NCBI GenBank assembly: GCA_031282605.1
Contig: JAITDK010000014.1
Location: 1 to 12,129, forward strand
Source: Oscillospiraceae bacterium
GTDB lineage: Bacteria > Bacillota > Clostridia > Christensenellales > Aristaeellaceae
Direction of reading: 5' to 3'
DNA length: 12,129 nt
The notes below the pieces were generated by a model. That model ran no database searches. It was given only the letters and a program-made list of their open reading frames with translations, and was not told the origin of the DNA. Made by a program: the position numbers and the translations under genes. Below are positions 5,423-12,129 of this stretch, one piece after another; position 1 is the stretch's first letter, and every line of letters begins with the position of its first letter.

Positions 5423-7792
5423 TTAACGCAGTTTCACTATCGTAACCCCCGACTCGCCCTCGCCGAACTTCCCCAGCCTATATTCCTGCACATGCGGATG
5501 CCTCTTCAAGTGCGACTGAATCCCCGAACGCAGCGTGCCCGTGCCCTTCCCATGTATGATGGATACCTCGCCCAGCGCGGACAGCACCGCGTCGTCGAGG
5601 AACGAATCCACCTCGGGCAGCGCCTCGTCAAGGGCCAGCCCGCGCAGATCCAATTCCGTGCGCACTGCGCGAGTGCCGATATCCACCATAGCGCGGGCGC
5701 GGGTGGCGGGTCTATCGCTCTTGTCCAGGCCTGATCCGCCGCTCTTCGTCAACCTTAGGGCGTTCATCGCCACAGAGAGCCTCAGCGCACCTGCCTGCAC
5801 CCATACCTCGCCCTTCGCGTTGGGCTTCTCAAGCACCCTGCCCTTCGCGTTTAGGTGGGTGATGAAGACCGTGTCGCCGACCTTGAGCGATTCCGGGGGA
5901 GCGTCGTCTGGCGCCGACGCATTGGACGGCGCGTCGGACAACGCGTCGGCGCCTTCGCGCAAACGCTGCCGCAGCTGCTCCACCTGCGCCGGATGCGAGG
6001 AGTCCGTACGAATCTTGCGCAGTTGGGAGACGATCGCGTCGGCTTCCTGTTTGGCGGACTCGAGTACGCGGCGGGCTTCGCGCTTCGCGTCCGCGAGAGC
6101 CTTCTCTTTCGCGCCCTCAAGGCTGGCGCGCAGCGTTTCGGCCTGATCGCGCAGTTTCTGCATCTCGGTTCGCGCTTCCTCGGCCAGGATGCGCTCCCGT
6201 TCCGCTACTCTTCGATGGTATTCGGCGTTCGCGATTACGTCCTCGAAACGTACCTGATCGCGGCTGAGCGAGGCCTTCGCTTCGTCTATCAAGTCCGACG
6301 GCAGTCCCAGCCGCCGCGATATCTCGAACGCGTTGCTCTTGCCCGGCACGCCGATGGTCAGTCGGTACGTCGGGCGCAGGGTCTCCACGTCGAACTCGAC
6401 CGACGCGTTCTCCACGCCGTCCGTGGTCAGCGCGAAGGCCTTCAGTTCGCTGTAGTGGGTGGTCGCCAGCGTGCGAATCCTCCGCTGCAGCAGCGTTCTT
6501 AGTATTACCTGCGCCAGCGCCGCGCCCTCGGTCGGATCGGTGCCCGCGCCCAATTCGTCGAACAGCGTCAGCGCGTCCGGCGTGACGTTCTTCAGTATGT
6601 CCACAATATTCGTCATGTGTGCGGAAAATGTGGACAGCGACTGCTCGATGCTCTGTTCGTCGCCGATGTCGGCGAATACGCGCTCGAACACCGCCATCTC
6701 GGTGCCGATATCGGCGGGGGGCTGCAGTCCGGCCTGCGCCATAAGCGTGAACAGGCCGACGGTCTTGAGCGTGACGGTCTTGCCGCCCGTGTTAGGTCCG
6801 GTGATGACCAGCGTGGTGAACATGTCTCCCATCCACAGGTCGATCGGAACGACGGTCGAAGGGTCGAGCAGCGGATGCCTCCCGCGTACGATGCGTATGC
6901 GACCGTCCCGGTTCAATTTGGGCTGAACGCCGCGCATCATGCGGCTGAGCTTGCCTTTCGCGAATATCAGATCCAATTGGGCGAGTATGTCCAGGTTTGT
7001 CGTCAGGCTGTCGGCGTATGGCGCGACGCGGTCGCTGAGCGCCTGGAGTATCCGCTCGATCTCGCGGCGTTCTTCGGCCAGGCGCTGCTTCAGGTCGTTG
7101 CCTATCTCGACGACCGCCATCGGCTCGATGAACAGCGTGGCGCCGCTGGCGCTCTGGTCGTGCACCAGTCCGGGCACGAATGGCCGCGCCTCGGCCTTCA
7201 CGGGGATAACGTAGCGGTCGTTGCGCTGGGTAATCAGCGCGTCCTGCAGGTACTTGGAGGTAGAGGCGCTGTGGATGAGGCTGTTCAGCTTGTCCCGCAC
7301 GCGTTCATGGCATAGCCTGATGTGCCGCCTGATATCGGCCAGCGCGCTTGACGCGTGGTCGGATATCTCGTCCTCGCTTATGATGGCGTTGTTTATCTCT
7401 TCCTCGATATCGCGGAATGTGCTCAGGCGCGAGGCCAGCGTGGTTATGTGCGGCGTGCTCTCCCGATCCGTGACCAGCGCCTGCCTGGCGGCACGCGCCG
7501 AACGCATCCCGGCCGAAACGTCAAGCAGCGCGCGCGGACTCAACGCGGAGCCGATTTTTGCCAGCCTCAGCGGCGTGCGGATATCCTCGAACGGCGTCAG
7601 CGGATGCTGGGGCAGCACGGTCAGCAGCACGACGGCTTCCTCAGTCTCCTCGTGCAGCAGCCTTACTAAATCATAGCTATTCGAGGGTTTTAGCGCCTCT
7701 GCAAGAGCCTGACCCAGGGGCGAAACCGTTTGTTCTGCCAGCATCGCGCGAATTTTCGTGAACTCCAACACGCGCAGCGCGCGTTCTTCCAT
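5423..7792 (-). CDS. mutS2: MutS2 family ATPase with Smr nuclease domain
   Basis: A full-length 789-residue MutS2. The N-terminal core and lever region (about 1-300) resembles MutS domains III-IV and lacks the mismatch-reading domain. The ABC ATPase has Walker A GPNTGGKT (332-339), Walker B LTLFDELGAGTDPTEGAAL (from 408) and the switch histidine in TTHYSEL (444-450). A long charged coiled coil covers about 510-600, a KOW-like beta domain about 637-680, and the C-terminal Smr domain about 712-789, with LDLRG (714-718) and HGKGTG (747-752), the motifs tied to nuclease activity. The family was first linked to suppression of recombination; in Bacillus subtilis it acts on collided ribosomes. The ATG at 7792 has GGAGG 8 nt upstream. 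It has its own promoter and lies next to U32 and zapA genes, a familiar Clostridia arrangement. Confidence 0.97.
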   Translation of the reverse strand: MEERALRVLEFTKIRAMLAEQTVSPLGQALAEALKPSNSYDLVRLLHEETEEAVVLLTVLPQHPLTPFEDIRTPLRLAKIGSALSPRALLDVSAGMRSARAARQALVTDRESTPHITTLASRLSTFRDIEEEINNAIISEDEISDHASSALADIRRHIRLCHERVRDKLNSLIHSASTSKYLQDALITQRNDRYVIPVKAEARPFVPGLVHDQSASGATLFIEPMAVVEIGNDLKQRLAEERREIERILQALSDRVAPYADSLTTNLDILAQLDLIFAKGKLSRMMRGVQPKLNRDGRIRIVRGRHPLLDPSTVVPIDLWMGDMFTTLVITGPNTGGKTVTLKTVGLFTLMAQAGLQPPADIGTEMAVFERVFADIGDEQSIEQSLSTFSAHMTNIVDILKNVTPDALTLFDELGAGTDPTEGAALAQVILRTLLQRRIRTLATTHYSELKAFALTTDGVENASVEFDVETLRPTYRLTIGVPGKSNAFEISRRLGLPSDLIDEAKASLSRDQVRFEDVIANAEYHRRVAERERILAEEARTEMQKLRDQAETLRASLEGAKEKALADAKREARRVLESAKQEADAIVSQLRKIRTDSSHPAQVEQLRQRLREGADALSDAPSNASAPDDAPPESLKVGDTVFITHLNAKGRVLEKPNAKGEVWVQAGALRLSVAMNALRLTKSGGSGLDKSDRPATRARAMVDIGTRAVRTELDLRGLALDEALPEVDSFLDDAVLSALGEVSIIHGKGTGTLRSGIQSHLKRHPHVQEYRLGKFGEGESGVTIVKLR

Positions 7793-7815
7793 ATAGGCAT
7801 CCTCCAGAATCTGAC

Positions 7816-7821
7816 ATTATA
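7816..7821 (-). promoter_or_regulatory. Consensus -10 hexamer near the mutS2 start
   Basis: The minus strand reads TATAAT, a perfect -10, 24 nt before the mutS2 ATG. No acceptable -35 lies 16-18 nt upstream and there is no TG extension, so it is a weaker candidate than the promoter at 7844-7872. Confidence 0.3.
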
Positions 7822-7832
7822 CGTCGTATTCT

Positions 7833-7864
7833 GATTAACCCCCAGTTTACAGGTTAGGTTAATC
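7833..7864. repeat. 8-bp inverted repeat around the mutS2 promoter -10, candidate operator
   Basis: GATTAACC (7833-7840) and GGTTAATC (7857-7864) are perfect inverted copies 16 nt apart. They bracket the -10 hexamer at 7844-7849, and one arm lies in the promoter spacer. A dimeric repressor site is plausible; chance remains possible. Confidence 0.45.
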
Positions 7865-7872
7865 TGCGTCAA
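7844..7872 (-). promoter_or_regulatory. Sigma-A-type promoter for mutS2
   Basis: On the minus strand TTGACG (7872-7867) is followed after exactly 17 nt by TAAACT (7849-7844). The -35 matches the consensus at 5 of 6 positions. It ends about 50 nt before the mutS2 start codon, giving a short leader. Confidence 0.6.
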
Positions 7873-7921
7873 GCAAATCCGCCAAATTGTTACAAATCAG
7901 CAACCCGCGTTCACAAGTCAT

Positions 7922-10114
7922 TCAAACCCCGCGTCTGGCATGTCCGGTCGTGTATCTATAATCCATACTATCCAATAATGGTTTGCCCGCCATAGCGTCG
8001 GCGTATCTGCGCGCGATATCCATCCGCCGCTTCGGCGGTTCGTCCCAGAACGTCAGCCGCACGCTGGTTCCCAGGCCGAAGCATCCCGCCCGCGACAGAT
8101 CGGTCGGTACGCAGTTGAGCAGGCGCAGACGGCATTCGTCCGGCGTACGCAGCCGCACGAACGGAAACTCTGCTCCGGTGCGATCGGTCAGCGTCGTGCC
8201 GTCCGCGCCGCGACCCGATTCGCACAGGGCGCACGCTTCGCGGTGGGACTTAAGCCCCAGTTCGGCGCGAGCGGGGCAGTGCGACAGCAGCATCAGGCGT
8301 TCGCGGCCGTAGGCGTTGACGACGAATCGTCCGCCCAGTTTGGGGAATTGGCGAATCTGCGCGTTCGTCAGTTCGGGGGAGAGGGTGACGGTCTCGCAGC
8401 CTTCGTCAAACAGCAAGCGCGAGGCATGGGGGTTGAATGTGTGGATGGTTGAGTCGGCGTGCAGCGGCAGATCATATTTCACGAATAGTTGCCCTGGGTT
8501 CGATATTGTTACGCCGCCGAACCGCTCCGAGTGCCGCAGCAGCCATTCCGCCACAATACCTAATCCCATGTCGCTGATGAACTCCGGCATCACAAACCGC
8601 ACCCGTTCGGCGGACGCGGATTCCGGCATGTCGGCCAGCCCCGCGTTCAGCGCGTCCGTCCGCAGGTCATGCGGCATCCATTCGTACACGTCGACGCCAG
8701 CGTTCAGCAACGCGGTGTCGGCGGCGTTTGCCGAACGTGCGATTAGTTGCGGCGCGGTAGGGGAGGGGTAGTCGTTGTTTTTTACGAATAGTTGAATCGC
8801 GGGCTTCGAGGGTCTAGCGGATTCCAATCGCGCCTCGCGCAGTCTTGCTAATCCATCCGCGCGCAAGCGGTTAATCATGCTAAACGGCAGGTGCGCGTCA
8901 GAAATATCCGCCGTGACTGACCTTGCGGCATAGCGTGTCCCGCCCGTCTTGCGCAGTTGGGCGGCGGCGCGATCCTTTGACAGCGGCGTTTGCGCCCGAT
9001 CCAGCGCGTGTTCCGATTCGACGACGACGGTATGCGCGCCGTCGGTCACGGTCAGCCGCGCCTTCGCGCCAGGGTAAGCGAAGAGACCCATATCTACCGG
9101 GATAGGCGGAGGGTCGGCGGCGGCCTCGACGGTCAAGTCCTCGCCCAGCTGTGCGTACACGTCGTGGTCGGTGACCGCTTCATATATTATAGCCGCGTCC
9201 TCATCGCCCCCGGTATGCCCTCGGCTGAATCCGCCGCGGTCGAACACACGGCGCAGCGTTCGCCAAGTCCCGCCGTCCGCGCGGTAACTAACGCCGGCGG
9301 CCAGCTCGTCAAGCGCGCGGCGATACGCCTTCGTGACATGGTAAACGTACGAAGGCTTCTTCATTCGACCCTCGATCTTGAGCGCGCAGACCCCGGCGGC
9401 GATCAACGCCGGAAGGTTGTCTATCTGCGCTTGATCGTACGGCGAGAGCAACGCGCCGCTTGTCTTGTGTCCCGTGTATTCTTTGAGCTCATTGGGTTTT
9501 TGGAGGTTTGTCCACGTGTAGGGCAATCGGCACGGTTGAGCGCATTGCCCGCGGTTCCCGCTGCGGCAGCCGACCATCGATGAGAACAGGCATTGACCCG
9601 AAACGCTGACGCACAGCGCGCCGTGAACGAACGCCTCGGTCTCAAGGATCCGCGACATTTCGCGAAGAGTATCCGGCTTGCATTCACGCGCGGCTATCAC
9701 GCGGTTAATGCCCGACCGCGCCGCCCATCCCGCTCCGGCGGCGTTGTGCAATGACGTCTGGGTGCTGGCGTGCAGAATCAGGCCGGGCAGCTCCGAGCGC
9801 GCTCGGTACAGCAGTCCCAGATCCTGGATGATCACGGCGTCAACGCCCAGCTCGCGCAGCGAGTTCAGCAGCGTGACCGCTTGATCCATCTCCTCCGGCG
9901 CGATCAGCGTGTTTACCGCGACGTACACGCGCACGCCGTATTCGTGGCACAGTTCGACGGCGCCGCGCAGCGAATCCGCGTCAAAGTTGGCCGCCGACGC
10001 GCGCGCGCTGAACTGGGTATAGCCCAAATAGACCACGTCCGCGCCGCCGGATAAAGCGGCATTCAAGCAGGCACGGTCTCCGGCTGGGGAGAGGAGCGCG
10101 GGGAGATCGCGCAT
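7922..10114 (-). CDS. U32 family protein, long two-part form (RlhA/TrhP-like RNA hydroxylation)
   Basis: A 730-residue protein annotated in databases as peptidase U32. Characterised members (RlhA, TrhP) take part in hydroxylation of 23S rRNA or tRNA rather than proteolysis, and UbiU/UbiV bind Fe-S through conserved cysteines. The TIM-barrel-like N-terminal domain begins LPALLSPAGDRACLNAAL and carries the family signature HGALCVSVSGQC (164-175) plus GCRSGNRGQCAQPCR (182-196). Cys168, 175, 183, 191 and 195 are candidate Fe-S ligands. A beta-rich middle region (about 335-430) and a second barrel-like part with its own cluster (Cys612, 627, 630) follow, ending TTGHARRGV. The start is ATG 10114, sharing one base with the stop of zapA (TAATG), so translation is coupled. 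The exact RNA target cannot be read from the sequence. Confidence 0.92.
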   Translation of the reverse strand: MRDLPALLSPAGDRACLNAALSGGADVVYLGYTQFSARASAANFDADSLRGAVELCHEYGVRVYVAVNTLIAPEEMDQAVTLLNSLRELGVDAVIIQDLGLLYRARSELPGLILHASTQTSLHNAAGAGWAARSGINRVIAARECKPDTLREMSRILETEAFVHGALCVSVSGQCLFSSMVGCRSGNRGQCAQPCRLPYTWTNLQKPNELKEYTGHKTSGALLSPYDQAQIDNLPALIAAGVCALKIEGRMKKPSYVYHVTKAYRRALDELAAGVSYRADGGTWRTLRRVFDRGGFSRGHTGGDEDAAIIYEAVTDHDVYAQLGEDLTVEAAADPPPIPVDMGLFAYPGAKARLTVTDGAHTVVVESEHALDRAQTPLSKDRAAAQLRKTGGTRYAARSVTADISDAHLPFSMINRLRADGLARLREARLESARPSKPAIQLFVKNNDYPSPTAPQLIARSANAADTALLNAGVDVYEWMPHDLRTDALNAGLADMPESASAERVRFVMPEFISDMGLGIVAEWLLRHSERFGGVTISNPGQLFVKYDLPLHADSTIHTFNPHASRLLFDEGCETVTLSPELTNAQIRQFPKLGGRFVVNAYGRERLMLLSHCPARAELGLKSHREACALCESGRGADGTTLTDRTGAEFPFVRLRTPDECRLRLLNCVPTDLSRAGCFGLGTSVRLTFWDEPPKRRMDIARRYADAMAGKPLLDSMDYRYTTGHARRGV

Positions 10115-10371
10115 TACCCCGCGCCTTGCGTGTATTCGAGCAGCCGCTGACGCAGGCGGACGTTCTCATCCTGTGCCTTGAGCAGGTCGTCGGCCAGGTT
10201 CATCGCCGTGAGGACGCTGACTATATTGGGCGACAGCCTGGACGCGGTCGCCAGATCCGTCATGCGCCTGTCCACATACGCCGCGACGCGCTGGATATGC
10301 TCCGGCGCGTCATGGCTGACTATCGTGTACTCATGCCCCGCGATGCGCACCGACGTCTTTGATTTCTCCAA
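10114..10371 (-). CDS. zapA: Cell division protein ZapA
   Basis: An 85-residue protein of the short Gram-positive ZapA type. It binds FtsZ and promotes bundling of filaments at the division site. The N-terminal beta region shows the family pattern VRIAGHEYTIVS (residues 8-19), then HIQRVAAYVDRRM (25-37) and a helical C-terminus ending in a coiled coil (LLKAQDENVRLRQRLLEY). The start is TTG at 10371; no in-frame ATG or GTG would keep the conserved N-terminus. AAAGGGG lies 11 nt upstream, a rather long spacing. The gene begins 29 nt after the cyclophilin gene and its TAA overlaps the start of the U32 gene. A zapA-U32-mutS2 order is common in Clostridia. Confidence 0.92.
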   Translation of the reverse strand: MEKSKTSVRIAGHEYTIVSHDAPEHIQRVAAYVDRRMTDLATASRLSPNIVSVLTAMNLADDLLKAQDENVRLRQRLLEYTQGAG

Positions 10372-10400
10372 AATTATCGCAACCCCTTTGGGTATATCGA

Positions 10401-11048
10401 TTAATTAAGTTTCGTAAACGGATACTCCTGCCCGTACGTTTCGACGCGGATCGAGCTGATCGTCTGCGCCTCGACGGGACGGTCGCCGGCGCTGGTGCGC
10501 GTTTTCGCTATTTTATCCGCCACGTCCATGCCCTCGAGAACCTTGCCGAACGCCGCGTACGCACCGTCCAGGTGCGGCGAATCCCCGACCATTACGAAGA
10601 ACTGCGATCCAGCGGAGTCGTTCGCCTGACTGCGCGCCATAGACAGCATCGCATATGTATGCTTGAGCGGATTCGCCACGCCGTTGCTGCTGAACTCGCC
10701 CTTGATGCGGTAGCCGGGTCCGCCCGTGCCCGTGCCCGTCGGATCCCCGCCTTGTATCACAAAGCCCGGTATCACCCTGTGAAATATCGTCCCGTCGTAA
10801 AAACCGCTGTTCGCCAGCGCGATGAAGTTGCCGACGCTGTTTGGCGCCGCTTCAGGGTACAGCTCGCCAGACATCGTCCCGCCGTCCGCCATTTGAATTA
10901 CGAATGTTGGTCTTTGCGCTTGATCCGCCATAAGTGACTCCTCCTTCTGTGCATAACCCGGCATAACGCTTGCGGCCAGCCCGCCCATAAGGACGAGCAT
11001 ACAGAATAGTATTCGGAAGCGGTTCCCGTTATGAATCAGATTATTCAT
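10401..11048 (-). CDS. Cyclophilin-type peptidyl-prolyl cis-trans isomerase with two possible starts
   Basis: A cyclophilin that speeds rotation about Xaa-Pro bonds. Catalytic motifs are intact: FHRVIPGFVIQGGDP (89-103, with Arg91 and Gln99), GTGTGGPGY (105-113), SQFF (148-151) and HLDGAYAAFGKV (159-170). The long form starts at ATG 11048, whose first 8 nt overlap the SIMPL gene, with GAGG 10 nt upstream. It begins with a believable signal peptide: Arg at 10 and 12, a hydrophobic core at about 13-29 and possible cleavage after Ala33. A second in-frame ATG at 10931 (Met40) has AAGGAGG 8 nt upstream, the stronger site by far, and would give a 176-residue cytosolic enzyme. Either one start is wrong or both are used, placing one enzyme in two compartments. 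The family call is firm; the location is not. Confidence 0.95.
   Translation of the reverse strand: MNNLIHNGNRFRILFCMLVLMGGLAASVMPGYAQKEESLMADQAQRPTFVIQMADGGTMSGELYPEAAPNSVGNFIALANSGFYDGTIFHRVIPGFVIQGGDPTGTGTGGPGYRIKGEFSSNGVANPLKHTYAMLSMARSQANDSAGSQFFVMVGDSPHLDGAYAAFGKVLEGMDVADKIAKTRTSAGDRPVEAQTISSIRVETYGQEYPFTKLN
10940..10946 (-). promoter_or_regulatory. Strong internal ribosome binding site for the short cyclophilin form
   Basis: The minus strand reads AAGGAGG, 8 nt before the in-frame ATG at 10931. It lies within the coding sequence of the long form, just after the predicted signal peptide. It would give a protein starting MADQAQRPTFVIQM, a typical cytosolic cyclophilin N-terminus. Confidence 0.65.
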
Positions 11049-11760
11049 CTAGTTCATACCTCAACGTCACCTGCGCCGATACGTCCAGCGTGCCCGCCAT
11101 GACCGAGTCGCCCAATCCCTTGGCCTGGTCCGCGACGGCTTCGATGCGCGAGTTCGCGTACGCCACCATGGGCGCGTATGAGTTCTGCGTCTCCGACAGG
11201 CTGACCAGCTTGCTCAGCGTCACGCCCGCGGCGTCGGCCATCAGCTGCGCCTTTTCCTTAGCGGCCTTTATCGCGTCCTTGAGCGCCTCGCGATAGGCCT
11301 CGCCTTCCTTCGTGCTGCGGAACTCCAGGCCGTACGATTGATTCGATCCGGCCTCGAATACCGCGTTCAGCACCGGCGCGACCCGCTCGATATCGCGCAC
11401 CGTGATTGTGACGTTGCTGTTCACGCGGTAGCCTACTATGTTGGCGTAGTTCTTCGTATAGTCGTAGACCGATTCCACGTTGAAGCTGGACGTGACGATA
11501 TCCTTATCCTCAATACCCAGCGCGCGCAGGGACGCGATGATCTCGTCCATCTTCCGAGCCGTCTCATCCCTAGCGACGCGGATGTCCTCGTTCTCGGCCG
11601 AGTATCCAGCCGTCACGCGGGCGTAATCCGGTTCGAGCGATATGATCGAGGTGCCGTTGACGGTCAGATTCGTGTCGGCGTCCGCCAACGCGGCGATGGG
11701 GGAGATCGCCAGCAGCGCCATGGCCAGGACAGCTGCTATAGATCGGCTGATAGTGCGCAT
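11041..11760 (-). CDS. Secreted SIMPL-domain (DUF541) protein
   Basis: A 239-residue protein with a clear signal peptide: Arg2 and Arg6, hydrophobic core at about 8-24, and probable cleavage after ALA at residue 26. The mature part is a SIMPL/DUF541 domain, recognised by LTVNGTSIISLEPDYARVTAGY near the start (residues 32 onward), the region around GIEDKDIVTSSFNVESVYDY (81-100), GYRVNSNVTITVRD and the C-terminal ALKDAIKAAKEKAQLMADAAGV. The family is found in periplasmic or exported proteins (for example BP26 of Brucella, which forms channel-like oligomers) and has no assigned enzyme activity. The start at 11760 has GGAGG 7 nt upstream. Its last 8 nt overlap the cyclophilin gene, which also has a possible signal peptide; a shared extracytoplasmic role is possible but unproven. 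Confidence 0.92.
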   Translation of the reverse strand: MRTISRSIAAVLAMALLAISPIAALADADTNLTVNGTSIISLEPDYARVTAGYSAENEDIRVARDETARKMDEIIASLRALGIEDKDIVTSSFNVESVYDYTKNYANIVGYRVNSNVTITVRDIERVAPVLNAVFEAGSNQSYGLEFRSTKEGEAYREALKDAIKAAKEKAQLMADAAGVTLSKLVSLSETQNSYAPMVAYANSRIEAVADQAKGLGDSVMAGTLDVSAQVTLRYELDE

Positions 11761-11783
11761 TGTGTTTCCTCCATGATCGTTTA

Positions 11784-11818
11784 ATCGTTATGTTTTGCGT
11801 CCGCAACTACATAACGAT
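11784..11818. repeat. Nested inverted repeat between tgt and the SIMPL gene
   Basis: Outer arms ATCGTTATG (11784-11792) and CATAACGAT (11810-11818) are perfect 9-bp inverted copies. Inside them TTGCG (11795-11799) and CGCAA (11802-11806) form a second perfect 5-bp pair with a 2-nt loop. No U-tract follows on the minus strand, so it is not a standard terminator. It may be an operator or a leader structure of the SIMPL mRNA. Confidence 0.55.
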
Positions 11819-11839
11819 CGACAGTTGGGAAAACCTGCA

Positions 11840-12129
11840 TCAAAACCGTTTGGTCAAGTCGTATCGCTCATAAAACAACCGCCGGTATTCGCTCAACGTG
11901 TCGTTCTCGATCGCCGCGCGAATCTCCTCCATCATCCTAAGCAGGAACCGCAGGTTATGCGCGCTGGCCAGCATCGCGCCCAGCATCTCGCCCGCGACGA
12001 ACAGATGCCGCAGGTACGCGCGGCTGAAACCGCGGCACGTGGGGCAGTCGCAGTCTTCGTCGATGGGGGAGAAGTCGCGGGTGTACTTCGCGTTCCTTAG
12101 GTTTATCCGCCCGTTTCGGCTGAACACTG
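11840..12129 (-). CDS. tgt: tRNA-guanine transglycosylase, C-terminal part (5' end outside window)
   Basis: The last 96 or so residues of bacterial Tgt, which exchanges guanine 34 for the queuosine precursor preQ1 in GUN-anticodon tRNAs. The frame is open to the window edge, so the true start lies outside; the GTG at 12127 is an internal Val. Visible family motifs are RNGRINLRNAKY, then FSPIDEDCDCPTC followed by SRAYLRHLF and SAHNLRFLLRMM. The three Cys of CDCPTC-type spacing and the later His are the structural zinc ligands, so the site is intact. The usual yajC neighbour of many Bacillota is not seen; a SIMPL gene follows after 79 nt. Identity is firm. Confidence 0.95.
   Translation of the reverse strand, partial: VFSRNGRINLRNAKYTRDFSPIDEDCDCPTCRGFSRAYLRHLFVAGEMLGAMLASAHNLRFLLRMMEEIRAAIENDTLSEYRRLFYERYDLTKRF

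Noticed and set aside
5855..6502. Long plus-strand open frame opposite mutS2, and similar ones opposite the kinase, U32 and VTC genes
   Set aside because: They are antisense to well-supported genes, have no recognisable domains and no ribosome sites; GC-rich coding DNA commonly leaves such frames open.
7873..7921. Terminator after the U32 gene
   Set aside because: Only very short self-complementary bits such as TTGT/ACAA are present and no U-tract; no supportable hairpin.
10372..10380. ATA or ATT as alternative non-canonical starts of zapA
   Set aside because: TTG at 10371 is an accepted start codon and keeps the conserved N-terminus; the longer spacing to AAAGGGG is still tolerable.
1..12129. 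Mobile element, prophage, CRISPR array or tRNA
   Set aside because: No transposase, integrase, terminal repeats, regular spaced repeats or tRNA-like fold was found; the lone SH3b/peptidoglycan-binding gene is not enough to call a prophage.

Overview
The window reads as a chromosomal segment of a Gram-positive, rather GC-rich member of the Clostridia (Bacillota). The support is the gene content: mutS2, zapA followed by a long two-part U32 protein, an ECF sigma factor overlapping a single-pass membrane protein, a VTC-type polyphosphate polymerase next to DUF4956, and strong AGGAGG-type ribosome binding sites. The species cannot be named from this sequence. All thirteen supported protein genes lie on the minus strand, so the window reads from high to low coordinates. 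I see no rRNA, tRNA, CRISPR array, transposase or phage structural gene.

Right part (about 12129 to 7922), housekeeping run: the 3' end of tgt (tRNA-guanine transglycosylase), a secreted SIMPL-domain protein, a cyclophilin-type peptidyl-prolyl isomerase with two credible starts, zapA (cell division) and a 730-residue U32 protein of the RNA-hydroxylation family. SIMPL/cyclophilin overlap by 8 nt and zapA/U32 by 1 nt, so this looks like one operon. A nested inverted repeat separates tgt from the SIMPL gene.

Middle (7921 to 5423): a 129-nt intergenic region carries a good sigma-A-type promoter (TTGACG, 17 nt, TAAACT) inside a perfect 8-bp inverted repeat. It drives mutS2, an ATPase with a C-terminal Smr nuclease domain.

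Left-middle (5356 to 1780), the most interesting block: an OmpR/PhoB-type response regulator, its histidine kinase, a DUF4956 membrane protein and a VTC-family polyphosphate polymerase are packed with gaps of 0 to 6 nt. The layout suggests a two-component system that controls, or senses through, a membrane polyphosphate module. The kinase appears to start at a non-canonical AUU codon that overlaps the regulator's stop. A hairpin and an AT-rich palindrome follow the operon.

Left end (1552 to 1), visibly less GC-rich: a small SH3b plus peptidoglycan-binding protein with no signal peptide and no catalytic domain, ended by a strong hairpin; then an ECF sigma factor that overlaps by 8 nt a membrane-anchored, probable anti-sigma gene running off the window. 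These may form a cell-envelope stress unit, but that is inference.
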